In this document: positions 15,680-24,489 of the stretch, piece after piece
Layout of the letters: every line of letters starts with the position of its first letter
How positions within the stretch are numbered: position 1 is the first letter of the stretch
Origin: Chloroflexota bacterium
Lineage (GTDB): Bacteria > Chloroflexota > Dehalococcoidia > Lucifugimonadales > QGNO01
DNA: 50,537 nucleotides
Assembly (NCBI GenBank): GCA_003228195.2
Contig: QGNO01000011.1
Coordinates: forward strand, 5,001 to 55,537
Direction of reading: 5' to 3'
Position numbers and translations under genes: made by a program
The notes under the pieces: generated by a model
What the model saw: the letters and a program-made list of their open reading frames with translations, nothing else
Told to the model about the DNA's origin: nothing
Database searches by the model: none

Positions 15680-16492
15680 GTGACCGTTCTCTATTTAGTA
15701 GCTACTCCAATTGGGAACCTTGAAGACACATCGTTCAGGGCTATTAATACGTTGCGTAATGTCGGATTAATCGCAGCTGAAGATACTAGGACCACTAGAA
15801 AACTCCTTCAAAGATACGGAGTGAATACCCCCTTATTGAGTTACTACAAAGACAACGAAATTGCACGTATTGACCGTATTCTCAATGAGCTAGAGAAACA
15901 TGACGTAGCCTTGGTATCCGAAGCGGGCACTCCCGTCATAAGCGACCCTGGCCAAGCTTTAGTGAAAGCCGTTGTACAGGCCGGTATAGGCGTAATATCT
16001 ATACCAGGTCCGTCTTCCATTACTACCGCAATAGCACTATCAGGTTTCCCAGCTGATCAGTTCATTTCTCTTGGGTTTCTTCCCCGACGAAGGTCGGCCC
16101 GTTTGAAACTTTGGACGAATTTAGCCCAAGTGGGTTACACAATAGTATTTTTTGAGGCGCCTCATCGCATTAAGGCGTCCCTACAAGATATGGCTGACTC
16201 ATTGGGTGAACGAAACATAGTAATTTGCCGAGAATTGAGCAAGCGTTACGAAGAAGTGATTAGGGGAACTCCTTTGAGTACTTTGGAGCATTTGAGCCTA
16301 CCAAAGGGTGAGTTTACAGTCGTGGTGGAAGGCGCCTGGAAACCAAATGTGGACCCTGACACAACGGGAATTGTGCGTGCACTGGCCCAACTGAAAAATG
16401 CTGGCTATTCAGTTAGGGACGCTAGTAAAGAAATATTGGCTAAGTATCATTCAACAAGGCGAATAATTTACGAACTATGGTTAGACTTGTAG
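15680..16492 (+). CDS. rsmI: 16S rRNA C1402 ribose 2'-O-methyltransferase RsmI
   Basis: A 270-residue tetrapyrrole-methylase-fold enzyme that methylates the 2'-OH of C1402 in 16S rRNA. Family motifs: L-V-A-T-P-I-G-N-L-E-D near the N-terminus, A-A-E-D-T-R-T-T-R-K-L-L, S-E-A-G-T-P-V-I-S-D-P-G, and F-F-E-A-P-H-R-I. The C-terminal HTH tail is present. GTG start. metG follows after 65 bp, so the two may be co-transcribed. Confidence 0.95.
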   Translation: MTVLYLVATPIGNLEDTSFRAINTLRNVGLIAAEDTRTTRKLLQRYGVNTPLLSYYKDNEIARIDRILNELEKHDVALVSEAGTPVISDPGQALVKAVVQAGIGVISIPGPSSITTAIALSGFPADQFISLGFLPRRRSARLKLWTNLAQVGYTIVFFEAPHRIKASLQDMADSLGERNIVICRELSKRYEEVIRGTPLSTLEHLSLPKGEFTVVVEGAWKPNVDPDTTGIVRALAQLKNAGYSVRDASKEILAKYHSTRRIIYELWLDL

Positions 16493-16557
16493 GAACACAT
16501 AGAATTAGTCACTATATGCTAGAATGAGTGGATTGAACCCTAGAAGGTAGTTCCATT

Positions 16558-18246
16558 TTGACTGCACAAAACATCCTCGTGGCAGTAGCGTGGCCGTATA
16601 CCAACGGCGAATTACATCTAGGGCATTTGGCCGGGTGTTATCTAGCAGCTGACATATTTGCACGGTATCACAGATTAACCGGCAATCAGGTTTTAATGGT
16701 ATCGGGAAGTGACCAACACGGCACTCCAATAACCGTGACAGCCGAGGAAGAAGGATTAACTCCCCAAGAAGTCGTAGACAAATACAGACAAGGCCAACTC
16801 GACGTCTGGGATTGCCTAGGTATAACTTTCGATCTTTTTACTACTACTGGAACACAAAATCACCAGGGCGTAGTTCATGACATATTCAACACCCTAGTTG
16901 AAAACGGACTGGCTGTCAGAAAAACAACCGAACTACTCTACTCTGAAGTTGATCGCAGATTCCTACCTGACCGTTACGTCGAAGGGACTTGCCCGTTTTG
17001 CGATCACGATCCTGCCAGAGGAGATCAATGTGACAACTGTGGGCGGCCCATGGATCCCCTGGAATTGAAGAACCCCCGTAGTCGCCTTAGTGGTGACACT
17101 CCCAAGATACGAGAGTCCGAGCATTATTTTCTGAGACTCAGCGCCTTGGAGACAGAACTTCTGAATTGGGTAGAGAGGCAACCCCATTGGCGAGTAAATG
17201 TTCGACATTTTACTCGGGGATATATCAAGGAAGGCCTACACGATAGGGCTATCACTCGGGATATCGATTGGGGCGTGTCTGTTCCTTTGGACGATTATTC
17301 CAACAAACGTATGTATGTCTGGTTTGAGGCCGTCATAGGATACTTGTCCGCTTCAAAAGAATGGGCAGCCCTCCAAGGTAAACCAAACGCTTGGAAGGAC
17401 TTTTGGTATGGTCCAAATGCTAAAACTTACCATTTCATTGGAAAAGACAACATTCCATTTCATACAATCATCTGGCCGGCAATATTAATGGGCTATGACA
17501 AGGATTTGAATCTGCCATTTGACGTCCCTGCGAACGAGTATCTCAATATGTACGGTGGTAAATTCTCCAAAAGCGAACGGAGGGCGGTGGGGATAAAGGA
17601 TTTTCTAGAGAGGTACGAACCTGATACCCTCCGTTACTACATCGCCGCGACCATGCCCGAAACCTCTGATACGGACTTTACTTGGGAGGAAGTCGTTCGC
17701 AGGACGAATGACGAACTTGTGGCTACTTATGGCAACCTTGTCCACAGAGTGCTATCGTTTATTCGAAGCCAGTTCAACGGCAAAGTGCCCCAACCAGCGG
17801 TCCTTAACCATACACAAGAGCAAATGATTTCAGTAGCTAAAACTGCCCTGAAAGATGTCGGGAACCAAATTTCACAAAATAATTTCAGAGATGGTCTGCG
17901 CACGGCAATGGGGGTCGCTCAGGAAGCTAACAAGCTTTTAGATTCGGAGGCTCCTTGGAAAACTATCAAAGAGGACAGGTCAAAAGCTGGCACCACCTTG
18001 TGGGTAGTACTTTACCTAATAAGCACTTTAAAAACCGTGATGCAGCCGTATTTACCGTTCAGCTCGCAGAAATTACACACCCTTCTAGGCTTTGATCGCA
18101 AACTAGAAAATACCGGATGGGACATCGATGAACCAATTCCGGGAACTACTCTTCCATCGCCGGAACCACTGTTTACCAAACTCGATGAATCAGTAGTTGA
18201 AGATGAAGTACAACGTATGAGTGAAAACAGCCAAAGCAGTAAATAA
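16558..18246 (+). CDS. metG: methionyl-tRNA synthetase
   Basis: A 562-residue class I synthetase charging tRNA-Met in the cytoplasm. The HIGH-type motif appears as H-L-G-H-L-A-G in V-A-W-P-Y-T-N-G-E-L-H-L-G-H, and the KMSKS-type motif as K-F-S-K-S. A zinc-binding knuckle with C-P-F-C and C-D-N-C lies around residues 144-160. The C-terminal anticodon-binding helical domain is present; the optional EMAP/Trbp111-like domain is absent. The start is TTG with AAGG 10 nt upstream. The prenyl synthase gene follows within 21 bp. Confidence 0.96.
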   Translation: MTAQNILVAVAWPYTNGELHLGHLAGCYLAADIFARYHRLTGNQVLMVSGSDQHGTPITVTAEEEGLTPQEVVDKYRQGQLDVWDCLGITFDLFTTTGTQNHQGVVHDIFNTLVENGLAVRKTTELLYSEVDRRFLPDRYVEGTCPFCDHDPARGDQCDNCGRPMDPLELKNPRSRLSGDTPKIRESEHYFLRLSALETELLNWVERQPHWRVNVRHFTRGYIKEGLHDRAITRDIDWGVSVPLDDYSNKRMYVWFEAVIGYLSASKEWAALQGKPNAWKDFWYGPNAKTYHFIGKDNIPFHTIIWPAILMGYDKDLNLPFDVPANEYLNMYGGKFSKSERRAVGIKDFLERYEPDTLRYYIAATMPETSDTDFTWEEVVRRTNDELVATYGNLVHRVLSFIRSQFNGKVPQPAVLNHTQEQMISVAKTALKDVGNQISQNNFRDGLRTAMGVAQEANKLLDSEAPWKTIKEDRSKAGTTLWVVLYLISTLKTVMQPYLPFSSQKLHTLLGFDRKLENTGWDIDEPIPGTTLPSPEPLFTKLDESVVEDEVQRMSENSQSSK

Positions 18247-18267
18247 CTTTTGGCCAGGAACGAAACA

Positions 18268-19230
18268 ATGCTGGATTTCATATATGACCCCATTAAATTG
18301 CAACTGGACTCGGTTGATCAAAAGCTGAACAGCCTGTCTTACCAAAATCATTCAGTTATGAAGATTCTTCTCGATCAAACCATAGCCATACCTGGAAAGC
18401 GTATTCGACCAGCATTAACCCTGCTTGTTGGCAAAGCACTCCAAGGGGAAGAACACGTCATCACAACAATGGCTGCAGCAATAGAATTGCTCCACGTCGC
18501 ATCATTAATCCACGATGATATGGTTGATCACGCAAATACTAGACGTGGTCAACCTACAGTCAGCAAGATATGGGGAAACAATGTTGCAGTAATGTTCGGA
18601 GATTTCGTTTTCGCGTCATCAGCAGTGTATGTGTGCGAGACAGATAATGTACGCGTGATAAAGCGGTTTTCCGAAACCATCCAAGAGCTGTCTATAGGAC
18701 AGATTATTGAGTCCATTAACTCCTTCGACGCGAACGTTACTATTGAAGACTACAAAAAGCGTATCTACAACAAAACCGCTACGCTGTTTCGTACCGCAGC
18801 CGAAAGTAGTGCGATTCTAAGTAACGCTCCGGAAGAGACTATCAAATCATTCATTAGTTTCGGGTACAATCTAGGAATGGCTTTTCAAATAATGGATGAC
18901 ATTCTAGACTTCGAAGGAAGCGAAGAAGTAACTGGCAAACCTGTTGGCAACGATCTGCTGGAAGGAACTGTAACCCTCCCGACCATTCTTCTGTTTAAGC
19001 AATTGAAAAGGGATGACCCGTTATTTTCCATGTTCAAAGATGGGCAATCTGCGGAAGCGAGGGCCAAAGTTGTCGAGATGATTCAATCTACCTCGGTACT
19101 AGACCAATCACACTCGATCGCCGAGGAATTCTGTAATGTTGCACACACCGACATTCTGAAAATTCCGGACTCACGAGAGAGAGACTCATTAGTAGAATTA
19201 ATTAATTTCGGACTACAGCGCAAAAATTGA
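18268..19230 (+). CDS. trans-polyprenyl diphosphate synthase
   Basis: An all-helical prenyl elongation enzyme condensing isopentenyl diphosphate units onto an allylic primer, giving the side chain of quinones. The first aspartate-rich motif is L-I-H-D-D-M-V-D and the second Q-I-M-D-D-I-L-D. G-K-R-I-R-P-A-L precedes them. I start at ATG 18268 since AGGAA lies 7 nt upstream; a TTG at 18250 in the same frame lacks this. Chain length (hepta-, octa-, nona-) cannot be read reliably. Probably in an operon with metG. Its stop is immediately adjacent to the convergent msrA stop, with no spacer. Confidence 0.92.
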   Translation: MLDFIYDPIKLQLDSVDQKLNSLSYQNHSVMKILLDQTIAIPGKRIRPALTLLVGKALQGEEHVITTMAAAIELLHVASLIHDDMVDHANTRRGQPTVSKIWGNNVAVMFGDFVFASSAVYVCETDNVRVIKRFSETIQELSIGQIIESINSFDANVTIEDYKKRIYNKTATLFRTAAESSAILSNAPEETIKSFISFGYNLGMAFQIMDDILDFEGSEEVTGKPVGNDLLEGTVTLPTILLFKQLKRDDPLFSMFKDGQSAEARAKVVEMIQSTSVLDQSHSIAEEFCNVAHTDILKIPDSRERDSLVELINFGLQRKN

Positions 19231-19779
19231 TTAACTAGTAACTTGTGAGCCTTCAACCTTTAGCTTTCCCTGATACTTTTCTCTGAACTTGATCACTTTA
19301 GGGTTGATCACAAACTGGCAGTAAGGTTGGTTAATGTTGCTCCTATAATACTCTGCATGATAGTCCTCTGCGTGGTAAAACTCATCAAGGGCAACGATTT
19401 CAGTAACGATTGGATTTGCCCATAGTTCAGTCATCTCAGCCACCATTTCATTCGCTTGGCTCGCTTGCTCAGCGCCGTCATAAAAGATAGCTGACCTGTA
19501 CCTAGTACCAACATCAGGGCCTTGCCTATTCAACGTGGTAGGATCATGGGTGGAAAAAAAGATTTCAAGTAGTTCTCGATACGAAATGACTTCGGGATCA
19601 TATTGTATCTGGATCGCCTCAGCATGCCCGGTTGTTTCAGAGCAGACGTCCTGATACGATGGATTAGAAACGTGTCCACCGGTATAGCCCGACTGTACAT
19701 CGAAAACTCCTTTCAACTGCTCAAAGATCGCCTCGATACACCAAAAACAGCCACCGGCTAACGTCGCGATTTCAGACAT
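19231..19779 (-). CDS. msrA: peptide methionine-(S)-S-oxide reductase MsrA
   Basis: A 182-residue repair enzyme reducing methionine S-sulfoxide in proteins. The catalytic motif G-G-C-F-W-C (C11, C14) is at the start, followed by G-V-x-x-V-x-S-G-Y-T-G-G and the D-Y-H-A-E-Y-Y segment. The ATG follows GAGGAGA closely. No MsrB domain is fused. The gene fits an aerobic lifestyle. Confidence 0.96.
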   Translation of the reverse strand: MSEIATLAGGCFWCIEAIFEQLKGVFDVQSGYTGGHVSNPSYQDVCSETTGHAEAIQIQYDPEVISYRELLEIFFSTHDPTTLNRQGPDVGTRYRSAIFYDGAEQASQANEMVAEMTELWANPIVTEIVALDEFYHAEDYHAEYYRSNINQPYCQFVINPKVIKFREKYQGKLKVEGSQVTS

Positions 19780-19794
19780 TTTATCTCCTCGGTA

Positions 19795-20076
19795 CTATGT
19801 ACCGCTCTCTAATTCCTCGAGACGGTATTTTTTTCCTTGCTCCAAGGCGGCCAGAATCGCGTCTACCAATCTTCTCGCTGAATCGGCTGTAATTTCTACC
19901 GCTACTCTCGCCCCTAGGCCTTCCTTTTCATTGACGAAATCAATGTTGATGGCATGGTCCAAGGGCGCATTGAATGGGTGGTCGAAAGATACATTAGCTT
20001 CCTGTAATTTGAACCATCCGTTTGGGCCCTTGCCGGTACCAGACATAAGGGCCCTCTCAGTAATCATTGTGCACAT
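19795..20076 (-). CDS. DUF6295-type small protein
   Basis: A 93-residue protein that I match from memory to the DUF6295 family: M-C-T-M-I-T-E, G-S/T-G-K-G-P-N-G-W-F, D-H-P-F-N-A-P and a C-terminal helix with V-E-I-T-A-D-S-A-R-R-L. I chose the ATG at 20074-20076 because GGGAAG precedes it and the longer reading to 20139 would overlap the upstream hydrolase gene. Function is unknown. It lies 20 bp after the dienelactone hydrolase on the same strand, so the two are likely an operon. Confidence 0.8.
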   Translation of the reverse strand: MCTMITERALMSGTGKGPNGWFKLQEANVSFDHPFNAPLDHAINIDFVNEKEGLGARVAVEITADSARRLVDAILAALEQGKKYRLEELESGT

Positions 20077-20096
20077 TTTACTTCCCCTATGAATTC

Positions 20097-20852
20097 CTAA
20101 CCGATTTTCCTGCCTAAGAAATCCCAAATTTTTCCCCACCCGTCCATGGCCTGTTCTTGTCGGTAGGCTGGCCTATCGTAGTAAAAGAAGCCATGACCCG
20201 CTCCGGGGTACCTATGAAATTCGTAGTCCTTATTGTGGTTCTTAAGTTCGGATTCATGCTGGTCAACCTGGGCCGGCGGAGGGCTGGAATCATCCTCACC
20301 AAAAATCCCCAAGAGAGCACACGAAAGGTCAGCAGTATAATCGATTGGCGCCACCGGCTGCCCTGCGGAAAGTTCATCTTTGGACATCACAACTCTGCCG
20401 CCCCAGCACTCGATTGCTGCATCAAATCCATTTGACCTGCATGCTACCAAAAACGCATGCCGGCCACCTGAACATGTGCCAAACACACCAACCTTACCAT
20501 TAAGGTTGGGAAGTGACCGCAAATACTCCATAGACGCTTCACTGTCTCCAACAACGGAATCATCGGAAACCCCTCCTTCGGCCCTCGCCTTTGCTGCAAC
20601 ATCCTCTGGAGTTCCATGACCAAATCTCTGATTAATGTTAGGGCAAATAGCTAAGTACCCGTGATGGGCAAAACGACGGGTCGTTTCTTTATAGAATTCA
20701 TCCCATCCAGGCAGATGGGGGACTATAACTATCCCGGGGAATGGACCTTCCCCCAATGGCCTAGCGAAATAGGCGTAGACAGTGTCTCCATTGTAACCTT
20801 TGATGCCAACTGTCTCAGCAATCATGCCTTCATACTTATTAGTTTCATACAT
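20097..20852 (-). CDS. dienelactone hydrolase family protein
   Basis: A 251-residue alpha/beta hydrolase. The catalytic triad fits the dienelactone hydrolase family: C127 in G-T-C-S-G-G (Cys nucleophile), D187 in F-G-E-D-D and H220 in G-A-G-H-G-F. The N-terminal segment with I-V-I-V-P-H-L-P-G-W is typical. Members hydrolyse dienelactones in chloroaromatic breakdown or other small esters; the true substrate is not evident. ATG with AGGAGGAG just upstream. A promoter-like sequence lies at 20886-20914. Confidence 0.9.
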   Translation of the reverse strand: MYETNKYEGMIAETVGIKGYNGDTVYAYFARPLGEGPFPGIVIVPHLPGWDEFYKETTRRFAHHGYLAICPNINQRFGHGTPEDVAAKARAEGGVSDDSVVGDSEASMEYLRSLPNLNGKVGVFGTCSGGRHAFLVACRSNGFDAAIECWGGRVVMSKDELSAGQPVAPIDYTADLSCALLGIFGEDDSSPPPAQVDQHESELKNHNKDYEFHRYPGAGHGFFYYDRPAYRQEQAMDGWGKIWDFLGRKIG

Positions 20853-20885
20853 GCGCTCCTCCTTTGTATTCTTATAACTAATAAT

Positions 20886-20914
20886 CGTTTATCCCATTAC
20901 GGAAGTACTGTCAA
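20886..20914 (-). promoter_or_regulatory. promoter of the dienelactone hydrolase operon
   Basis: The minus strand has a consensus TTGACA (20909-20914), 17 nt, then TAAACG (20886-20891); an alternative -10 GATAAA falls at 15 nt spacing. The -10 match is weak. Confidence 0.4.
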
Positions 20915-20948
20915 GGTATTAATCAAGTGGGCAAGAAGAGCTGGTGTG

Positions 20949-21185
20949 CTAAGCAGCGGACCCAACATCGATGAAAGCTTTGACGGCATACCAAACCAAC
21001 ATCTCGGGTGTAAGACCTAGCTCTTTTGCTGCTTCGTTAATTTGACTAGCAAACACCCCTGTAAATATGGTGGAAACTGCGCTATCTTCATCAGCCCAGA
21101 TAGCCACATTCCTCAGCGTGGGAGTCATCAGTTCCAATAACAGTTCGCCATCTTCGTTACCAGAACTCCTTTTAAAAAACTTCAC
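20949..21185 (-). CDS. hypothetical protein, 78 aa
   Basis: A 78-residue acidic protein with GTG start, reading M-K-F-F-K-R-S-S-G-N-E-D-G-E, then an A-W-A/I-W-A-D-E-D segment, a helix around Q-I-N-E-A-A-K-E-L-G-L-T-P and a C-terminal A-F-I-D-V-G. No signal peptide or membrane segment is seen. No family recognised. It lies between lipA and the hydrolase gene on the same strand. No clear ribosome site, so confidence is moderate. Confidence 0.5.
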   Translation of the reverse strand: MKFFKRSSGNEDGELLLELMTPTLRNVAIWADEDSAVSTIFTGVFASQINEAAKELGLTPEMLVWYAVKAFIDVGSAA

Positions 21186-21268
21186 AACGCCCTGGTCTCG
21201 CTGGACCCAAAGGAAATTATCTATTGGAAAGACGTCGGTCAGTTGAACACCTCAAACATTTTAGGGAC

Positions 21269-22170
21269 CTAAGCTAATACTAGCGCAGCAGCAGAATGTT
21301 GTTCGTCAGCGTGATATGAACTTCTAACCAGAGGTCCCGCAGCTACATGGCTAAACCCAAGTTTCAACCCTTCCGCTGCCAACTTCTGAAATTCATCTGG
21401 GGTATAGAATTTGCTTATAGGAGCATGCTTCTTACTCGGTCTCAGATATTGCCCTATTGTAAGCAAATCACAATTTACTTCCCTCAGGTCTTCCATAGTC
21501 TGGAGTATTTCATCCCATTCCTCTCCCAATCCAACCATCATGCCAGACTTTGTGACCATGTTAGGTTGCAGAGCCTTAACTTCGCCCAATAGTTCTAGGG
21601 AATAATTGTAATCGCCTTTAGCCCTGACGCCTGGAAATATCCGTCTTACGGTTTCAATGTTATGGTTCAGTACATCTGGTCTAGCTCTAACCATTGCTCT
21701 CAATCCCAAACCCTGGAAGTCAGGGATCAACGTCTCAACCTTAATTGCCTCTTCGTGTCCCTCCATCCTCTCTCTTATTTTCATGACACATTGAGCAAAA
21801 CAAAAGCCCCTCTATCCGGCAAATCGTCACGATTAACAGAAGTGATCACAACGTATTTTAAACCCAGCCGTTCTACAGTTCTAGCGAGCCTATCTGGCTC
21901 CCCCAAATCCAACCCAAGTGGCTTCCCGGAAGTGACTGCGCAGTACCGGCATGCCCGTGTACATATGTCACCTAGAATCATAAAGGTTGCAGCTCGTCTG
22001 TCCCAACAGTCACCTATATTGGGACACTTAGCTTCCTCGCAAACAGTATGGAGTTCACTGTCACGAAGTAGATTCCTCAGCTCAACGTAGTTTTTACCGC
22101 CAGGTGCCTTTACTTTGAACCAAGGTGGTAGTCTGTAGCCTTTAGAATTGGTTTCTGTAGTCATCTTCAT
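21269..22170 (-). pseudogene. lipA: lipoyl synthase LipA, interrupted by a frameshift
   Basis: LipA inserts two sulfurs into octanoyl chains of lipoate-dependent enzymes. The 5' part (to a stop near 21781) carries both cluster motifs: C44-C49-C55 (auxiliary) and C70-C74-C77 (radical SAM), counting from ATG 22170. The 3' part in another frame continues with M-K-I-R-E-R-M, L-I-P-D-F-Q-G and the terminal R-S-S-Y-H-A-D-E. The frames join seamlessly if one T is added to the minus-strand run at 21797-21800, giving [15 protein letters not shown]. All required motifs survive, so this is either a sequencing/assembly error in a homopolymer or a recent mutation. The exact start is uncertain; an open frame runs up to 22233. 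Confidence 0.85.
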
Positions 22171-22417
22171 CAAGCTCTGGTTTAAAGTTCGTAGAATCCC
22201 ATCACCGTGCAATTTTAAGCTATAGTGCAGCATGGGACAACCCCAATCGGATTCCCTAAACTAGCCTTTTCCACGAATTTTGAAATTTAATTTGACTCAA
22301 CAGTGTGTTCACTGGATTCTCTCCGGTCTACTTTCGTGAGTAACTTATTCAACCAACGGACCTAATATACAGAAGGTAATGACTGTATTAATATGACTCA
22401 GTAAACAAAGTGATCAC

Positions 22418-24238
22418 ATGACTAATCAACTTGTAGAACGAGGACAACGAATAATCCTCCAATTGGATGGGATGGGCCGTCTCGGGGAGGCCATTGCCGT
22501 CATTGAAGGAAAGCCGGTATTTGTATTTGGAGGATTACCTGGCGAGAAAGTCGAGGTAGAAATCATACGCGAACGTCGACACTATATTGCGGCTGAAGTC
22601 GTCAACGTTTTAAACCCATCTCCATACCGGCAGTTAGCACCGTGCAAATATTTTGGAGAGTGTACTGGATGCCAATGGCAGAACGTAGTTTACTCCCATC
22701 AATTAGAACTTAAACAGGAGGCAGTAATTGACGCGTTCCAACGCATTGGGCATTTGGATGGATTAACCGTGCTTCCCACTTTGCCCTCGCCCAAACAGTT
22801 GGGATACCGAAATCATGCAAGGTTCACGGTTCGCAGAGAGACAGGCCGCCTAGGATACATTCATCGTGAGCGGAGGCGTTTCGTAGGCGTGGACGAATGT
22901 TTATTGATGGATAAATCAATAAACGAACATCTTTCAGAATTGCAGGGCAACTGCAGTGAGACCTCCCAAGTCGCGGTTAGATCTAGCCCCACCACCGGAA
23001 GCTATCTAATTCAACCCACGTTAAAGAATTTCCCCGGCCCTCCTGAAACTGGCCAGAAAACTTACATCGAATCGGCCATGGGGGTAGATTTCAGGGTCGG
23101 ATCACCATCTTTTTTCCAAGTAAACATCCAGCAGCTTGAGAACTTGGCTCAGTTGGTGAAGGAAGAATTAGATCTCGATGGGACTCAAGTAATTGTAGAC
23201 GCATACGCAGGAGTAGGAACTTTCTCGGCCTTACTAGCGCCATTCAGCCAGAAGGTTCTTGCGATTGAGGAATCATCTGCGGCAATAGATGATGCTGAAT
23301 TAAACCTTGGCGCATTCCCCAATGTGGAAATACTAAAGGGTAAAACAGAAGAAGTACTTCCAAATGTATACGAGTCAATAGACGCCCTCATAGTTGATCC
23401 CTCTAGGGCAGGTTGTCAGAGGCCCGTTTTAGACGCAATCATGCGACTAGCGCCAAAACGCCTTGTATATGTTTCATGTGATCCGGGATCTTTAGCTCGT
23501 GACATCAGTATTCTCGTCAACGGCCCTTACAAGGTTGATTCTATACAGCCACTCGACATGTTTCCTCAAACGCATCACGTTGAGTGCATAACATCCCTAT
23601 CCCTACGGGCAGGTCATCCAATTACCCTTGCATCAAAATCCCCAAGGCGCAGAAATATTCTTACGGACGCGAATATACCGTTCAATCAAACAGAGCCTGA
23701 GGACTATGAGATGCCACCCGAAGGTTGTGCTGAAACATATGCGATCTCAACAGCTTTAACTAAAGCAAAAGATGTAGCAAAAAGAGCCACCGGAGGCCTA
23801 GTGATTGCTGCGGACTCAGTAGTGGTCATGGGAAATGAGATATTCAACAAGCCTGATAGTGAATATACAGCCCGTATAATGCTAGATAAGCTTCGGAACA
23901 GTTCGCATAAAGTTATCACCGGAGTAGCGGTAGTGAACACTGTGTCGAACGAAATAGTGACGGCACATAAAACGACCACCGTCCATATGAGAAACTATTC
24001 GAACGCTGAAATTGACTACTGGATAGGGTTTAGCCAGGCCCTAGACAAAGCGGGGGGATACGCCATTCAGGATTCCACTTTTTCGCCCGTGCAGTCGGTC
24101 GAAGGATGTTATCTCAATGTGGTTGGATTGCCACTGTGCATAACTGCAACACTTTTAGAAAAAATGGGTGCAGAGTTTGGAACAGGAATCAGTCTAGGGT
24201 TATGTAATAACTGCAATACTAGTAAACCTGACTTATGA
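22418..24238 (+). CDS. RlmD-type 23S rRNA m5U methyltransferase fused to a Maf nucleotide pyrophosphatase
   Basis: One uninterrupted 606-residue frame. Residues 1-about 398 are an RlmD/RumA-like enzyme: TRAM domain, [4Fe-4S] cysteines C76, C82, C85 plus a later Cys in V-D-E-C, SAM-binding V-D-A-Y-A-G-V-G-T-F and catalytic C354 in V-S-C-D-P. It would methylate U in 23S rRNA. Residues about 402-595 are a Maf domain: L-A-S-K-S-P-R-R-R, catalytic D466 in A-A-D-S-V-V, and K-A-G-G-Y-A-I-Q-D; Maf proteins hydrolyse non-canonical or canonical NTPs. A short tail carries L-C-N-N-C. The linker is only a few residues. I know of no common fusion of these two. The stop overlaps the following tatA start. 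Confidence 0.92.
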   Translation: MTNQLVERGQRIILQLDGMGRLGEAIAVIEGKPVFVFGGLPGEKVEVEIIRERRHYIAAEVVNVLNPSPYRQLAPCKYFGECTGCQWQNVVYSHQLELKQEAVIDAFQRIGHLDGLTVLPTLPSPKQLGYRNHARFTVRRETGRLGYIHRERRRFVGVDECLLMDKSINEHLSELQGNCSETSQVAVRSSPTTGSYLIQPTLKNFPGPPETGQKTYIESAMGVDFRVGSPSFFQVNIQQLENLAQLVKEELDLDGTQVIVDAYAGVGTFSALLAPFSQKVLAIEESSAAIDDAELNLGAFPNVEILKGKTEEVLPNVYESIDALIVDPSRAGCQRPVLDAIMRLAPKRLVYVSCDPGSLARDISILVNGPYKVDSIQPLDMFPQTHHVECITSLSLRAGHPITLASKSPRRRNILTDANIPFNQTEPEDYEMPPEGCAETYAISTALTKAKDVAKRATGGLVIAADSVVVMGNEIFNKPDSEYTARIMLDKLRNSSHKVITGVAVVNTVSNEIVTAHKTTTVHMRNYSNAEIDYWIGFSQALDKAGGYAIQDSTFSPVQSVEGCYLNVVGLPLCITATLLEKMGAEFGTGISLGLCNNCNTSKPDL

Positions 24239-24489
24239 ATTTATTCGGAATAGGCATTACAGAGCTAATCTTCGTACTAGTAATCGCATTGTTCGTTTTA
24301 GGTCCAATGCGGATGATCGAACTCGCCAAGCGTTTAGGGGGGTACCTAGCTGAGCTCAGGAAAGCACTTTTTGAACTTACAAGGTTAATGGAAGTCGAAA
24401 AGTCCGAACAAGAACCGGCCGATACCGTCGCCCCAGAAGGAATCGCAAGGCAATCTAAGACGGACGACAAGGATGAAGCACGAACTTGA
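24235..24489 (+). CDS. Sec-independent translocase subunit TatA/TatB
   Basis: An 84-residue protein with a short N-terminal membrane helix, the F-G-I-G hinge start, a helix ending F-V-L-G-P (Tat G-P hinge), an amphipathic helix and a charged tail. The sequence L-G-P-M-R-M-I-E-L-A-K-R-L-G resembles TatB a little more than TatA. It overlaps the RlmD-Maf stop (ATGA) and runs into tatC, so it is translated as part of that operon. With TatC it forms the receptor for folded twin-arginine precursors in the membrane. Confidence 0.88.
   Translation: MNLFGIGITELIFVLVIALFVLGPMRMIELAKRLGGYLAELRKALFELTRLMEVEKSEQEPADTVAPEGIARQSKTDDKDEART

Noticed and set aside
18250-18267. TTG start for the prenyl synthase
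   Set aside because: ATG 18268 has a properly spaced AGGAA; the TTG has none.
20114-20619. Plus and minus frames over the hydrolase
   Set aside because: Shadow frames; the Cys-Asp-His triad lies in the 20097-20852 frame.
22234-22417. Extended N-terminus or leader for lipA / RlmD-Maf
   Set aside because: The 5' extension of the lipA frame to 22233 is not family-like; a TTGACT at 22292 has no good -10, so no promoter is listed.
23601-23660. Separate maf gene start within the RlmD-Maf frame
   Set aside because: No start codon with ribosome site near the boundary; frame is continuous.
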